Shown here piece after piece: positions 8,896 through 17,589 of a stretch of DNA of 64,000 nt (within the stretch, counting starts at the first letter, position 1; each line of letters opens with the position of its first letter). The stretch covers positions 94,008 through 158,007 of the forward strand of contig NZ_FNGC01000007.1 in assembly GCF_900102785.1 (NCBI RefSeq), in the 5' to 3' direction. Both the position numbers and the translations under genes were made by a program. The notes below the pieces were generated by a model. It ran no database searches. It was not told the DNA's origin and saw only the letters and a program-made list of their open reading frames with translations. The DNA is from Arthrobacter sp. ok362 (GTDB lineage: Bacteria > Actinomycetota > Actinomycetes > Actinomycetales > Micrococcaceae).

Positions 8896-9234
8896 CTGTT
8901 GCCCAATCTGAAGTGTTCACGGTCGGCAGTTCCACGTCCCCGTTGCTGCATGGCCACGACTTCTATTCGATGCTTGATCAGATGAATTCGGTGGCGCTAA
9001 CGCAGCTTGAAACCTAATCGATGGTACGTGGGATTGACGGCAGGGCAAAACATGCCAGAAGACCCTAAACTGGCGGCCGCCGGTCGGGGCTGGCAAACGA
9101 GGTCGCGGCCGCGATCAAGGTCACAGGAAACCAGGCCAGTGGACCCGGTTTGCGAGAACCAGGCGGGAGCTTGGTCCACGGTCTCGGCGTTGCCGACCGA
9201 GGGCTCTCGGGTTTCGCTGCCGGCAGTGATCCGC
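8896..9234. other. gene-free stretch upstream of the phosphate transporter
   Basis: About 340 nt with no frame showing a family or a ribosome binding site. It must hold the transporter promoter, but I cannot pick out a convincing -35/-10 pair. Open frames crossing it have no recognisable content. Confidence 0.4.
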
Positions 9235-9921
9235 TTAGACCGTCCGGCGGACGTCCGGCGCCGGACCGGCCTCGAGCATGGAAGCGATCCTGTCCTCCAG
9301 TGCGGCGAGCGAAGCCTCCGGCAGCACGATGAGCCCGTCGAGTTCCCGGCGGGCGCGCCTGTACGCCGTCTGGCGTTCGGCGGGCGTCGCGGCGGCGTCC
9401 GATGCGATCCGCAGGAGCTTGCGGGCAGTCTCCAGCCGCTGGCGTTCCGGCCCAGTGAACTTGCTGTCCCTGATCCGCTTGGCTTCACGTTCGGCGACGT
9501 CGAATGCGAGTTCAAAACTGGTCACGGCTGCCCGGTACTCCGCCAGCCTTGCGGCGGTTCTGACTTCTCCGGGGGCGGCGGGGCGCAGCCCGTCGGCCTC
9601 ACGCTTGGCCCGCAGGAAAGCCACGGTGAGGGGCTCGCGGACATCCGTCATGACCGGAAAGTCGATCAGCTTCCCCACGTCGAGTTCGTAGTCCAGCCAA
9701 CGCCTGTTGACGGCGTCGTGCGCCTTCATCAGGGCCAGCACATCGGCTTGGCTGGCCTGTTCGGCCTGTGCCGCCTGGTTCTTGAGCGTGTAGAGCTCCA
9801 CGCGGCGACGGTGCCGGCGTTCAGCGGCTTTGGACCAGGACCGCGCCCACCCGCCGGCCAGTCCGCTTAGCGGAAAGACGAGCCACCAAAAGTGAGTGAC
9901 GAAATTGAAGAAGGGGTCCAC
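9235..9921 (-). CDS. membrane-anchored hypothetical protein
   Basis: Encodes 228 residues from a GTG at 9921 with a clear GGGAGGA ribosome binding site about 9 nt upstream; longer in-frame starts lack one. One N-terminal hydrophobic segment (FVTHFWWLVFPLSGLAGG, about residues 6-23) is followed by a basic stretch and a long charged helical region rich in Ala, Arg and Glu, probably coiled coil, in the cytoplasm. I recognise no family. It is probably a scaffold or envelope-associated protein, but that is inference from shape only. Confidence 0.7.
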   Translation of the reverse strand: MDPFFNFVTHFWWLVFPLSGLAGGWARSWSKAAERRHRRRVELYTLKNQAAQAEQASQADVLALMKAHDAVNRRWLDYELDVGKLIDFPVMTDVREPLTVAFLRAKREADGLRPAAPGEVRTAARLAEYRAAVTSFELAFDVAEREAKRIRDSKFTGPERQRLETARKLLRIASDAAATPAERQTAYRRARRELDGLIVLPEASLAALEDRIASMLEAGPAPDVRRTV

Positions 9922-10025
9922 GGCTTCATCCTCCCATCCGCTGGCGGCGGCGAAAAGCCCCCTCCTCGGACGAGAGCGTCCTGCCCGCCCAGGCCGGTCC
10001 GGGACAACGTATTCCCTGCCCTTTG

Positions 10026-10895
10026 TCAGCCCCCGTGCTTGACCTTGTGCACCCGCGTGACGACGGTGGGGCACGGCACGTTCAGCAGAACGGCGTGCGC
10101 CGTGGAGCCGAGCACCGTCCGGGAGAACCCGCCGCGTCCGCGGCTTCCGATCACCAGCAGCCTGGCTCCGGCGGCGATATTCACGAGGGCCTTCGCCGGT
10201 TCCGTGTTCGTCTCAAGGCGCTGATCGACCACCAGGTCGGGGTATTTGTCGCCGAGGCCGGCCACCGACTCGGCGAGCACTATCCGGTCCTCTTCGACCA
10301 TGCTCTCGGCGAGGCCGCTGGTGGGCAACTGTTTCTCGACCCACCGAGCCGGGGTCTTGAACGCGAGGACCACGGTCAGCTCGTCTCCGCCCAGATCGGC
10401 TTCCGCGGCCGCAAATGCGACGGCCTGCAGCGACTCCTCGGAACCGTCCACGCCGACCACCACGCCCCCGCCCCCCGTTCCCTGTTTCACCGGTATGACA
10501 GCTACCGGGCATTCCGAGGCTGAGACGACCTGCAGGGCACGGTCCGTCATGGGACCGCCGTCCAGCCAACGCTTGTCATGGCCGCCAACCACGATCATGG
10601 TTGCCTCCTTGGACACCTCCCGCAGCACCGAGCCTCCGCTGGCATGACGAAGCTGGATATCCACCTCGACATCCGGGGCCTGCCCGCTGGCGCTCGCCTG
10701 GGCTTGCTGAAGCAGTTCCATCCCCGATTCCCGGATGATCTCGTGGTACTGGAAATCCGGAGACATCCAACGGTCGTCCACCGCGTGGACGACGATGACC
10801 GGAAGCTTGTCGCGGGCGGCCCGCCCTAGTGCCCAGGTCAGTGCGGCGTCGCTGCCCGCAGACCCGTTGAAACCGACGACGATTGCCTTGCTCAT
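10026..10895 (-). CDS. tandem universal stress protein
   Basis: Encodes 289 residues made of two UspA domains (about 2-138 and 149-285). The second carries the ATP-binding signature G-2x-G-9x-G-S (GSRGRGGF...GST near 250-265). The first has VGGHDKRW and lacks the full motif, so only one site may bind ATP. The start is ATG at 10895 (SKAIVVGFNGS) rather than an upstream in-frame codon, because it opens the first beta strand and has a purine-rich box before it. Such proteins help survival under starvation, hypoxia or oxidative stress. The following gene on the same strand lies 33 nt upstream in transcription order. Confidence 0.9.
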   Translation of the reverse strand: MSKAIVVGFNGSAGSDAALTWALGRAARDKLPVIVVHAVDDRWMSPDFQYHEIIRESGMELLQQAQASASGQAPDVEVDIQLRHASGGSVLREVSKEATMIVVGGHDKRWLDGGPMTDRALQVVSASECPVAVIPVKQGTGGGGVVVGVDGSEESLQAVAFAAAEADLGGDELTVVLAFKTPARWVEKQLPTSGLAESMVEEDRIVLAESVAGLGDKYPDLVVDQRLETNTEPAKALVNIAAGARLLVIGSRGRGGFSRTVLGSTAHAVLLNVPCPTVVTRVHKVKHGG

Positions 10896-10928
10896 CCTGA
10901 ATCCTGCTTCCTTGGAATCCACACCGGC

Positions 10929-12245
10929 CTAGAATCCGGTGGGCTCGGTCTCGAACTCCGGTTCCCGGGGCGGCCCCTCATGGTGCACCGGACGCAGTGC
11001 AGCGGTGTGTTCAAGCCAGATGAGGGCATCGTAGCGCTCCCCCATCCGGGTCGGAACGTAGTTTCCGGCTTCCCTCTCGGGGTGGTAGACGACGCCGATC
11101 GCCCGGTGCCCCAGCCATGTCGAAAGCCATGGCCCGGTCCGGTCGTCGCCGAACTCCAGCACGGAGGGCACCCCGAGGGCCTGATGCAGGAAATCTTCGT
11201 GGCTGCCCGGACGGGCTTCCGGCACCGTCAGGATGCGCTCGGGGCGGCCCCACCCGTCGGAGGCGATCACGGAGCCGCGGTGGGCTGCGAAACCGACCAG
11301 CAACACCCCTTCGCCCGCGTGACGTTCGCGCAGCAGCTGGCCGACGTTGACCAGGCCGTCCTGCGCCATGTCGGTGGCCCGGGCATCCCCGATGTGCGTG
11401 TTGTGTTCCCAGATGAGGCCTTTCGATGCCGGCCCGAGGTGCCTGCTGACCCGGTCGATGGTGTCCGCCATATGGTGGTCGCGAACGTTCCAGGACTGCC
11501 GGTCCCCGCGGACCATGATGCGGTAGTAGTGCTCGGCGTTGGCCGCGACTTCGGCGTTCTGCACGGCGTCGAAAGCGTCCTCCTCGTGCGGGCCGGGGCT
11601 GAAGACCCGGTTCCTGACCTCGGTCAGGAGGGCCACGACGTCGGGCTCGCAGGACTGCGGCACCAGCCGCGTGCTCCAGCCGTACTGGTGCGGGTCCTCG
11701 TGGTGGGGCAGGAAGCACTGCCAGGCACGCTCGGCCGCGGGCACGGCGTCGGGTACGTTCTCCTGCAGCCAGCCGATGATTTCGCGCAGCGAATCCCAGA
11801 GCGAGTAGACATCCAGTCCGTAGAAACCGACTCGCTTGTCCAGTGGCCGGCCTGCGTTCCAGCCGCGCAGCCAGTCTAGGAACGCCGCGACTTCCTCGTT
11901 CGCCCACATCCAGGTCGGCCAGCGTTCGAAGCCGGCCAGCAGCGCGTGGACACCCTGGTCCTTCCCCTCCTGGCCGCGGACCCAGCGGTTGATGCGCCAG
12001 CAGTCGGGCCAGTCTCCTTCCACCCCAATCCAGTTGTAGCCTTCCTCCGCGATGAGCCGCCTGCTGAGGGTGTCGCGCCAGGTGTAGAACTCGTGAGTGC
12101 CGTGGGACGCCTCGCCAATGGCTACGAACCGGCAGTCGGCAGCGCGCCGTACGAGGCCATTGAGATCGCGATCGGTTTTCAGAGGCCGGGCGAGATCGTG
12201 GATCTCCTTCAGTACGGTGGTCCGGGTGACGGCGTCGGAGTTCAT
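10929..12245 (-). CDS. erythromycin-esterase-family hydrolase
   Basis: Encodes 438 residues of the Ere family. Family motifs include GEASHGTHEFY (near 43-53, with the catalytic-type histidine and glutamate), GVEGDWPDC, GFYGLDVYS, and the late histidine pair in WEHNTHIGD. True Ere enzymes open macrolide rings; most homologues in soil bacteria have unknown substrates, so I do not claim resistance. The ATG at 12245 overlaps the stop of a 25-codon ORF immediately upstream (CGATGA junction), pointing to translational coupling. It is followed 33 nt later by a universal stress protein gene on the same strand. Confidence 0.88.
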   Translation of the reverse strand: MNSDAVTRTTVLKEIHDLARPLKTDRDLNGLVRRAADCRFVAIGEASHGTHEFYTWRDTLSRRLIAEEGYNWIGVEGDWPDCWRINRWVRGQEGKDQGVHALLAGFERWPTWMWANEEVAAFLDWLRGWNAGRPLDKRVGFYGLDVYSLWDSLREIIGWLQENVPDAVPAAERAWQCFLPHHEDPHQYGWSTRLVPQSCEPDVVALLTEVRNRVFSPGPHEEDAFDAVQNAEVAANAEHYYRIMVRGDRQSWNVRDHHMADTIDRVSRHLGPASKGLIWEHNTHIGDARATDMAQDGLVNVGQLLRERHAGEGVLLVGFAAHRGSVIASDGWGRPERILTVPEARPGSHEDFLHQALGVPSVLEFGDDRTGPWLSTWLGHRAIGVVYHPEREAGNYVPTRMGERYDALIWLEHTAALRPVHHEGPPREPEFETEPTGF

Positions 12246-12319
12246 CGCAGGTCCTCGATGTCGATCGTCTCGGTGTCGGAGGCACCAAGGAACTTCAGGC
12301 TCGGCTGCTGGTGCTTCAT
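12242..12319 (-). CDS. 25-codon ORF coupled to the esterase gene
   Basis: ATG at 12319 begins MKHQQPSLKFLGASD and stops at 12242-12244, where TGA overlaps the ATG of the esterase-like gene. A GGGAG box lies about 4 nt before the ATG. Third codon positions are mostly G or C, like nearby genes. It may be a leader peptide controlling the downstream gene, or the trimmed end of a former upstream gene. No family is recognised. Confidence 0.4.
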   Translation of the reverse strand: MKHQQPSLKFLGASDTETIDIEDLR

Positions 12320-12667
12320 GGCGCTCCCGTGGACCTTTTACATTGCGCAAACCGGTGAACAGCGCGGGCCAGTGGAATGCGCGGACCTGCGGCTCGCGGT
12401 GTACGCCCCAGCCTCCGCTCGGGCCTGCCGGGTGCCAAGGGCCAAAAGTCACCTCCGGGCACGCACCGCCCGCCGCCACTGCGGCGCCACACTCGTGGCC
12501 GGCCGGTAGCGTTCCCCTTGCTCCGGCCCGGCCACTGGTGCGGTCAGCGCACTGACCCAGCCAATTGCTTGCGGCGCCCCGATCTAGCTGATAGGCCTGA
12601 CTGTAGGGTGCATAGAGGCACATCAGCGCCGACCTGTCCGGGCGGCGGTTGCAGAAGGGAAGTTCAC
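12320..12667. other. divergent intergenic region before the YdeP-like gene
   Basis: About 350 nt between divergent transcripts. No gene is supported. The last 100 nt contain T- and A-containing hexamers around 12590-12620 that could be a promoter for the rightward gene, but I cannot fix one. The fragment 12651-12660 ends in AAGGGA, the ribosome binding site of that gene. Confidence 0.4.
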
Positions 12668-15016
12668 GTGACTCGCAAGACTCCTCGCGTTGAGGAACCG
12701 TCCGAGAAAGATCTTGTTGTTGAGAACGGGCCGAAGAGCTGGGCCGCCGGAGTCCCGGGCGTGTACCACTCCATGGAGCCGGCTCTCAAGCACATGGGTC
12801 TGAATCGGACCCGCAAGACTGTCATGGCCATGAACCAGAAGGACGGCTTCGACTGCCCGAGCTGCGCGTGGCCGGACCCGCACCACCGCAAGGCGTTCGA
12901 GTTCTGCGAGAACGGGGCGAAGGCCGTCACGTGGGAAGCGACCCCGGTGGTGATTCCCGGAAATTTCTGGGCCGAGCATCCCGTCAGCGAACTGCGCAGC
13001 CGCTCCGAGTACTGGCTCGGCATGCAGGGCAGGCTCACGGAGCCGGTCTACAAGCCCGCCGGCGAGGACCACTACAAGCCGGTCAGCTGGGACGAAGCGC
13101 TCCGGCTTGTCGCCGACAAGCTCAAGGGGCTGGACTCCCCCGACCACGCGGCGTTCTACACGAGCGGCCGCACGTCGAACGAGGCGGCCTTCCTGTACCA
13201 GCTGATGGTCCGCGGCTACGGCACCAACAACCTGCCTGACTGCTCCAACATGTGCCACGAATCCTCGGGCTGGGCCATGGGCCAGACCATCGGCATCGGC
13301 AAGGCGACCGTCAGCTTCGATGACTACGCCAACGCGGACCTGATCATTATCATGGGCCAGAATCCGGGCACCAACCACCCCCGGATGATGACAGAACTCG
13401 AGAACTGCAAGCACAACGGCGGCGAGATCGTGGCCGTCAATCCCCTTCCCGAGGCCGGCCTGCGGCGGTACAAGAATCCGCAGCAGGTCAATGGCGTCAT
13501 CGGTCACGGCGTCCAGATCGCGGACCAGTTCCTGCAGATCCGGATCGGCGGGGACATGGCGCTGCTGCAGGCCGTGTCCAAGCGGGTGCTCGACGCCGAG
13601 GCCAAGAACCCCGGGACTGTCCTGGACCACGCCTTCCTGGCCGAACACTGCGAAGGACTCGAGGAGCTCAAGGAGCACCTGTCCCGACTGGATGAGCGCA
13701 CCGTGCTCGAAGCCACGGGCCTGCGCAGCGAGGACATCGATGAACTCGCCGCCCGCTACCTCAAGGCCGAGAAAGTCATCATCACCTGGGCCATGGGCAT
13801 CACGCAGCAGAGGAAGGGTGTCGCCACCATTAAGGAGATGATCAATCTCCTGCTGCTGCGCGGCAACATCGGCAAGCCGGGCGCCGGCGCCTCCCCCATC
13901 CGCGGGCACAGCAATGTCCAGGGCGACCGCACCATGGGCATCTGGGAGCAGATGCCGCAGTCCTTCATGGAGGCCCTCGGTGAGGAGTTCAACTTCGAGC
14001 CGCCCCGCGAGCACGGCGCGGACGCCGTCGAGACTATCAACAAGATGCGCGCGGGCGAGATCAAGGTTTTCGTCGCCCTGGGCGGCAACCTTGTGGCGGC
14101 CATCTCGGACACGAATGCCGCCGTGGCTGCCATGGAGAACACGGAGATGACGGTCCAGATTTCGACCAAGCTGAACCGCTCGCATACTGTGACGGGCCGC
14201 GAGGCGCTGATCCTCCCCACGATGGGCCGGACCGAGATCGATATCCAGGAATCCGGTCCCCAGTTCGTTTCCGTGGAAGACACCGTCTGCGCCGTGCACC
14301 CGTCCTGGGGCAGCGTCGAGCCGGTGTCCCATCATCTGCTCTCGGAGCCGGCCATCGTGAGCCGGCTGGGCAAACTCCTGGTCGGCAACAAGATCAAGGC
14401 CGACTGGGACGGCTTTGAGAAGAACTACGACCTCATCCGCGATCACATTTCGCGGGTCGTGGGCGGCTGCAAGGACTACAACCAACGGATCCGGCAAGAA
14501 GGCGGGTTTGTCCTCGCCAATGGTCCCCGCGACTCCCGCACCTTCCCCACGCCCACCGGCAAGGCCGTGCTGACCGTCAATTATCTCGAACTTGTCGAGC
14601 GGCCGGAGGGAACCCTGATCCTGCAGAGCATGCGCTCCCACGACCAGTTCAACACCACCATCTACTCGCACAACGACCGCTACCGGGGCATCAAGAAGGG
14701 CCGGCATGTGGTGTTCGTGAACCCTGACGACCTCGCCGAACTCGCCCTTGCGGACGGGCAGTACGTGGACATCCGCGGCGTGCACGACGACGGCGAGGAA
14801 CGCATGGTGCGCAAGTTCCGGGTGGTGTCGTATCCCACGGCACGCGGCTGCGCGGCCGCCTACTATCCAGAGGCGAACGTGCTTGTGCCGCTGAACCACA
14901 CGGCCGAGGGCAGCAACACGCCGGTCTCGAAGGCGGTCATTGTCCGGCTCGAGCCGAGCCTGGACCAGACGCCCGAGGGCGCGGAAACCGTCCATGCCGC
15001 GGTGGCGTCACCCTAG
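12668..15016 (+). CDS. FdhF/YdeP-family molybdopterin oxidoreductase
   Basis: Encodes 782 residues from a GTG at 12668 with AAGGGA 7 nt upstream. It belongs to the DMSO-reductase superfamily, subfamily YdeP. The short motif FDCPSCAWPDP near residue 58 could supply cysteine ligands in place of the full Cys-x2-Cys-x3-Cys set of formate dehydrogenases. Mo-bis-MGD contacts follow (FYTSGRTSNEA, GQNPGTNHPRMM, GRTEID, and a C-terminal molydopterin-dinucleotide domain with VFVNPDDLAEL). There is no selenocysteine. It is cytoplasmic, with no twin-arginine signal. E. coli YdeP is tied to acid resistance, but its substrate is not settled, so I leave the reaction open. It lies beside other molybdenum-related genes. 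Confidence 0.92.
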   Translation: MTRKTPRVEEPSEKDLVVENGPKSWAAGVPGVYHSMEPALKHMGLNRTRKTVMAMNQKDGFDCPSCAWPDPHHRKAFEFCENGAKAVTWEATPVVIPGNFWAEHPVSELRSRSEYWLGMQGRLTEPVYKPAGEDHYKPVSWDEALRLVADKLKGLDSPDHAAFYTSGRTSNEAAFLYQLMVRGYGTNNLPDCSNMCHESSGWAMGQTIGIGKATVSFDDYANADLIIIMGQNPGTNHPRMMTELENCKHNGGEIVAVNPLPEAGLRRYKNPQQVNGVIGHGVQIADQFLQIRIGGDMALLQAVSKRVLDAEAKNPGTVLDHAFLAEHCEGLEELKEHLSRLDERTVLEATGLRSEDIDELAARYLKAEKVIITWAMGITQQRKGVATIKEMINLLLLRGNIGKPGAGASPIRGHSNVQGDRTMGIWEQMPQSFMEALGEEFNFEPPREHGADAVETINKMRAGEIKVFVALGGNLVAAISDTNAAVAAMENTEMTVQISTKLNRSHTVTGREALILPTMGRTEIDIQESGPQFVSVEDTVCAVHPSWGSVEPVSHHLLSEPAIVSRLGKLLVGNKIKADWDGFEKNYDLIRDHISRVVGGCKDYNQRIRQEGGFVLANGPRDSRTFPTPTGKAVLTVNYLELVERPEGTLILQSMRSHDQFNTTIYSHNDRYRGIKKGRHVVFVNPDDLAELALADGQYVDIRGVHDDGEERMVRKFRVVSYPTARGCAAAYYPEANVLVPLNHTAEGSNTPVSKAVIVRLEPSLDQTPEGAETVHAAVASP

Positions 15017-15043
15017 GCACAGCCCAGCGCGGGCCGGGGCCAC

Positions 15044-15125
15044 GGGACATGCCCAACCCCGGCCCCGGCGACTGGACATAACACCAACATGTCCATCGCT
15101 GAGCCCCACCGTGGAGCATGTCCCG
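15044..15125. repeat. GGACATGTCC-type intergenic motifs, second locus
   Basis: GGGACATGCCC lies at 15044-15054. A 7-bp inverted repeat TGGACAT/ATGTCCA (15073-15079 and 15089-15095) follows, then GCATGTCCCG near 15116. The core matches the tandem cluster at 35-233, though spacing here is irregular. It sits between the convergent ends of the YdeP-like and DUF6457 genes. Confidence 0.6.
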
Positions 15126-15142
15126 TGCTGCCCGGGCGGGCG

Positions 15143-15460
15143 CTACTGGGCCCTCTTGGCCCAGCCTTCCTCGTCCGGGCCACCGGACTCGCCATGCTCG
15201 CAGAGCTCAATGACTTTGTTCGACGCGGCGTGCACCGCTTCCTGTGTGCTCTTGCGGCCGTTGGTGGACGCCGTACCCGCCGCGTACCCCACAATGAACG
15301 CGCTGATGGCGTCCGCGTGCGGCCCGACGGCTTTGACGGATTCGTCCGCGACCTGGACGATCTTTTCGTGGTCGACTTCAAGGTCGAGGATCTGCAGTGC
15401 CTGAATCAGCCGGCTGCTCCAATGCCTCAGCGAGCTGTCTTCGTCTCGGGACAACGTCAT
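15143..15460 (-). CDS. standalone DUF6457-like protein
   Basis: Encodes 105 residues with the pattern W...L...LG/LD...ILDL...VAHxVGPHADAISAFIVGYAAG typical of the small helical domain (DUF6457) that is often fused to actinobacterial MobA-like proteins. Here it stands alone. The ATG has AGGAG 7 nt upstream. Sitting between two molybdenum-enzyme loci, it plausibly helps molybdopterin nucleotide biosynthesis, but this rests on domain association only. The family call is from memory of the pattern and should be confirmed by profile search. Confidence 0.7.
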   Translation of the reverse strand: MTLSRDEDSSLRHWSSRLIQALQILDLEVDHEKIVQVADESVKAVGPHADAISAFIVGYAAGTASTNGRKSTQEAVHAASNKVIELCEHGESGGPDEEGWAKRAQ

Positions 15461-15553
15461 TGCTACTCCTTCTCGCAGGGTGAATGGATCGTCTAACCCT
15501 CAAGGGGTAGCACCCGCCCCGGCGTTGTGCAACGCGACACAGCGACAGGTGCC

Positions 15554-16573
15554 TCAGCTCCAGAGCGCCACGTGGAACTTGGACCCCCGCCGTTCCAGCC
15601 CCCGCGAACCGCCGGGAGCGACCATGGCAGCGGTGGCATCGGCAGTGGTGGCAAACCTTTGGAGGGTCCGCGCCATGGTGGTGGCCCGGCGGCGGTCCAG
15701 GGTGCTGGCCCACCAAAGCCCGGCGATCGGCGTTCCGGCCACCGGCACACGGACCAGGGCGCCGCTGCGTATTTCAGACCGGACAATGTGCCCGAGCGCC
15801 ATCATTGTCCCTTCACCCGCCCTGACGGCGGCGAGGGCCTCCGTTTCGCTGCTGAGCCGGACGATCTCCGGCGCCACCCCTCGGGAAACCAGCCAGCGGC
15901 CCTCTTCGCTGGCCGCCTGAATGCCTGCGGGGCCGGCAAACCACGGCCTGCTCAGCAGCTCAGCCAGCGCCACCGGCCCGTGGAGCGAGGCAAGGGGATG
16001 GCCGGCGGCCGCCACGACCACCCGCTGGTACCGCAGGAAAGCGACGGAATCGAGGCCGACGTCGGCAGTCCCGTTGGGGTACCCGCCGGTGGGGTACGCG
16101 CCGTTGAGAACGGATCCGTTGGGGGCGGCGGGCTTGGCTCCCAACGCAATGTCATAGACACGCTCCAGCATCAGCGCTGCAATATTCTCCGCGTCCTCCA
16201 CGACCACATCGACGGAGGCGCCGGAAACCCTGCGGGTGAAAAGGTCCAGCAGGCGCCCGGCCGCGTGCTCGGCAAACGGCGCCGTCGCCACGATTTTCAG
16301 GCGCCCGGTCTCGGTCTGGGCATGCGCCACCTCCCACCGGGCCTGGTCCGCCAGTCCAACGATGTCCTGGGCGTGTTCGGCGAGGGCACGGCCGCCAGGG
16401 GTCAGCGCAATCCCGCCGCGGGCGCGCACGAAGAGCGGGTCGCCCAGATCCTGCCTGAGCGCGGCAAGCGCCGTCGAAACGGCCGGTTCGCTGACTCCGA
16501 GGTGGACTGCAGCTGCGTGAAGAGAGCCCAGCTTGGCCACCAGGGCGAACGTCCGCAACTGTCCCAATGTCAT
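15554..16573 (-). CDS. LysR-family regulator of the CO dehydrogenase locus
   Basis: Encodes 339 residues. The N-terminal winged helix-turn-helix (about 1-60: TLGQLRTFALVAKLGSLHAA then SEPAVSTALAALRQDLGDPLF) is textbook LysR, followed by an effector-binding domain of the type-2 periplasmic fold. The ATG at 16573 is chosen over a GTG two codons earlier because a GAAG box is then correctly spaced. It is divergent from coxM, and a TCATAA-N8-TTATGA palindrome (16584-16603) lies between them. LysR proteins next to form I CO dehydrogenase genes are known activators (CoxR type); activation here is inferred from operator position. The effector is unknown. Confidence 0.9.
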   Translation of the reverse strand: MTLGQLRTFALVAKLGSLHAAAVHLGVSEPAVSTALAALRQDLGDPLFVRARGGIALTPGGRALAEHAQDIVGLADQARWEVAHAQTETGRLKIVATAPFAEHAAGRLLDLFTRRVSGASVDVVVEDAENIAALMLERVYDIALGAKPAAPNGSVLNGAYPTGGYPNGTADVGLDSVAFLRYQRVVVAAAGHPLASLHGPVALAELLSRPWFAGPAGIQAASEEGRWLVSRGVAPEIVRLSSETEALAAVRAGEGTMMALGHIVRSEIRSGALVRVPVAGTPIAGLWWASTLDRRRATTMARTLQRFATTADATAAMVAPGGSRGLERRGSKFHVALWS

Positions 16574-16583
16574 CGCCACGGCT

Positions 16584-16603
16584 TCATAACCTTTCGCTTA
16601 TGA
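16584..16603. promoter_or_regulatory. LysR operator palindrome
   Basis: TCATAA (16584-16589) and TTATGA (16598-16603) form a perfect 6-bp inverted repeat with an 8-nt centre, matching the T-N11-A type of LysR sites. It ends 5 nt before the -35 box of the coxM promoter and 11 nt from the regulator's own start, so it could activate the operon and repress the regulator. Confidence 0.65.
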
Positions 16604-16608
16604 CGATA

Positions 16609-16638
16609 TTGACAGCCCACTGAGGCCGGGGCAAGACT
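16609..16638 (+). promoter_or_regulatory. coxM operon promoter
   Basis: A perfect TTGACA (16609-16614) is followed after 18 nt by AAGACT (16633-16638), a weak -10. A strong -35 placed just downstream of an operator with a weak -10 is a common layout for activated promoters. The leader to coxM would be about 60 nt. Confidence 0.5.
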
Positions 16639-16705
16639 GACCTCAATCCGGCGCTACGCAGCCGCTGCACCCCGCCGCCGGCCCGTTCGGAGTGAGGTAG
16701 GGACT

Positions 16706-17584
16706 ATGCAGATTCCGGCTCCATTTGACTATGTGCGCGCCACTACCGTGGACAATGCCCTGGAACTCCTCGCCCGCTACGGCCCCGAATCCCGGGTGGT
16801 GGCGGGCGGCCACAGCCTCCTGCCGATGATGAAGCTTCGCCTCTCCCGGCCCGAATGGCTGATCGACATCAATGACCTCTACGAGCTCGATTTCATCCTC
16901 CGTGACGGCAACAAGCTAAGGGTCGGCGCCATGACACGCCACACCACCTTGCTGGAGTCGGATGAGGTCGCCGCGCTGTTCCCCATAGTGCGGGACGCCG
17001 AATTGGTGATCGCGGACCCCGTGGTGCGCAACCGCGGCACGATCGGCGGCTCGCTCTGCCAGGCCGACCCCGCCGAGGACCTCTCCACCGTTTGTGATGT
17101 CCTGGCCGCCGAGGCAGTGATCCGCGGGCCACGCGGCGAGCGCATTCTGTCCATGTCCGAGTTCCACCGCGGACCTTATGAAACCGCGGTCGGGCAGGAT
17201 GAACTGCTCTGCGAACTCAGGTTCGGCATCCGCCCCCGCTCGGGCAGCGCCTATGAAAAGGTCGAACGCCGGGTCGGGGACTGGGCAGTCGGTGCCGCTG
17301 GCGCGGCAGTCACCCTCGCCGCGGACGGGACCGTCGACGACGCCGCCGTCGGACTCACGGCGCTGGGCCTTGACCACCCGCTGGCCGAGGCCGCCGCCGT
17401 GCTCCGGGGCAGGCGTCCAGACGAGGAGCTGTTCGCGCGGGCCGGCACACTGGCAGCGGCGGCCTGCGATCCGGTGGCGGACCAGCGCGGCCCGGTCGAC
17501 TATAAGCGGCATCTCGCCGATGAGCTCACCAAAAGGGCGCTGCGGCGGGCCTGTGACCGCGCCGCCCAGATGCAGGAAGGCTGA
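16706..17584 (+). CDS. coxM: CO dehydrogenase medium subunit (FAD)
   Basis: Encodes 292 residues of the FAD-binding flavoprotein subunit of molybdenum hydroxylases. FAD contacts appear as AGGHSLLPMMKLRL (near 33-46) and TIGGSLCQADPAED (near 112-125); the C-terminal domain follows after residue 180. In the CoxL2M2S2 enzyme this subunit passes electrons from the iron-sulphur clusters to the respiratory quinone pool. AGGTAGGG stands just before the ATG. It is first in the M-S-L order typical of form I enzymes, with 5 nt to coxS. Confidence 0.94.
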   Translation: MQIPAPFDYVRATTVDNALELLARYGPESRVVAGGHSLLPMMKLRLSRPEWLIDINDLYELDFILRDGNKLRVGAMTRHTTLLESDEVAALFPIVRDAELVIADPVVRNRGTIGGSLCQADPAEDLSTVCDVLAAEAVIRGPRGERILSMSEFHRGPYETAVGQDELLCELRFGIRPRSGSAYEKVERRVGDWAVGAAGAAVTLAADGTVDDAAVGLTALGLDHPLAEAAAVLRGRRPDEELFARAGTLAAAACDPVADQRGPVDYKRHLADELTKRALRRACDRAAQMQEG

Positions 17585-17589
17585 AGCCG

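Noticed and set aside
12623..14995. 790-codon frame opposite the YdeP-type gene
   Set aside because: A shadow of GC-rich third positions; the plus-strand protein has clear family motifs over the same region.
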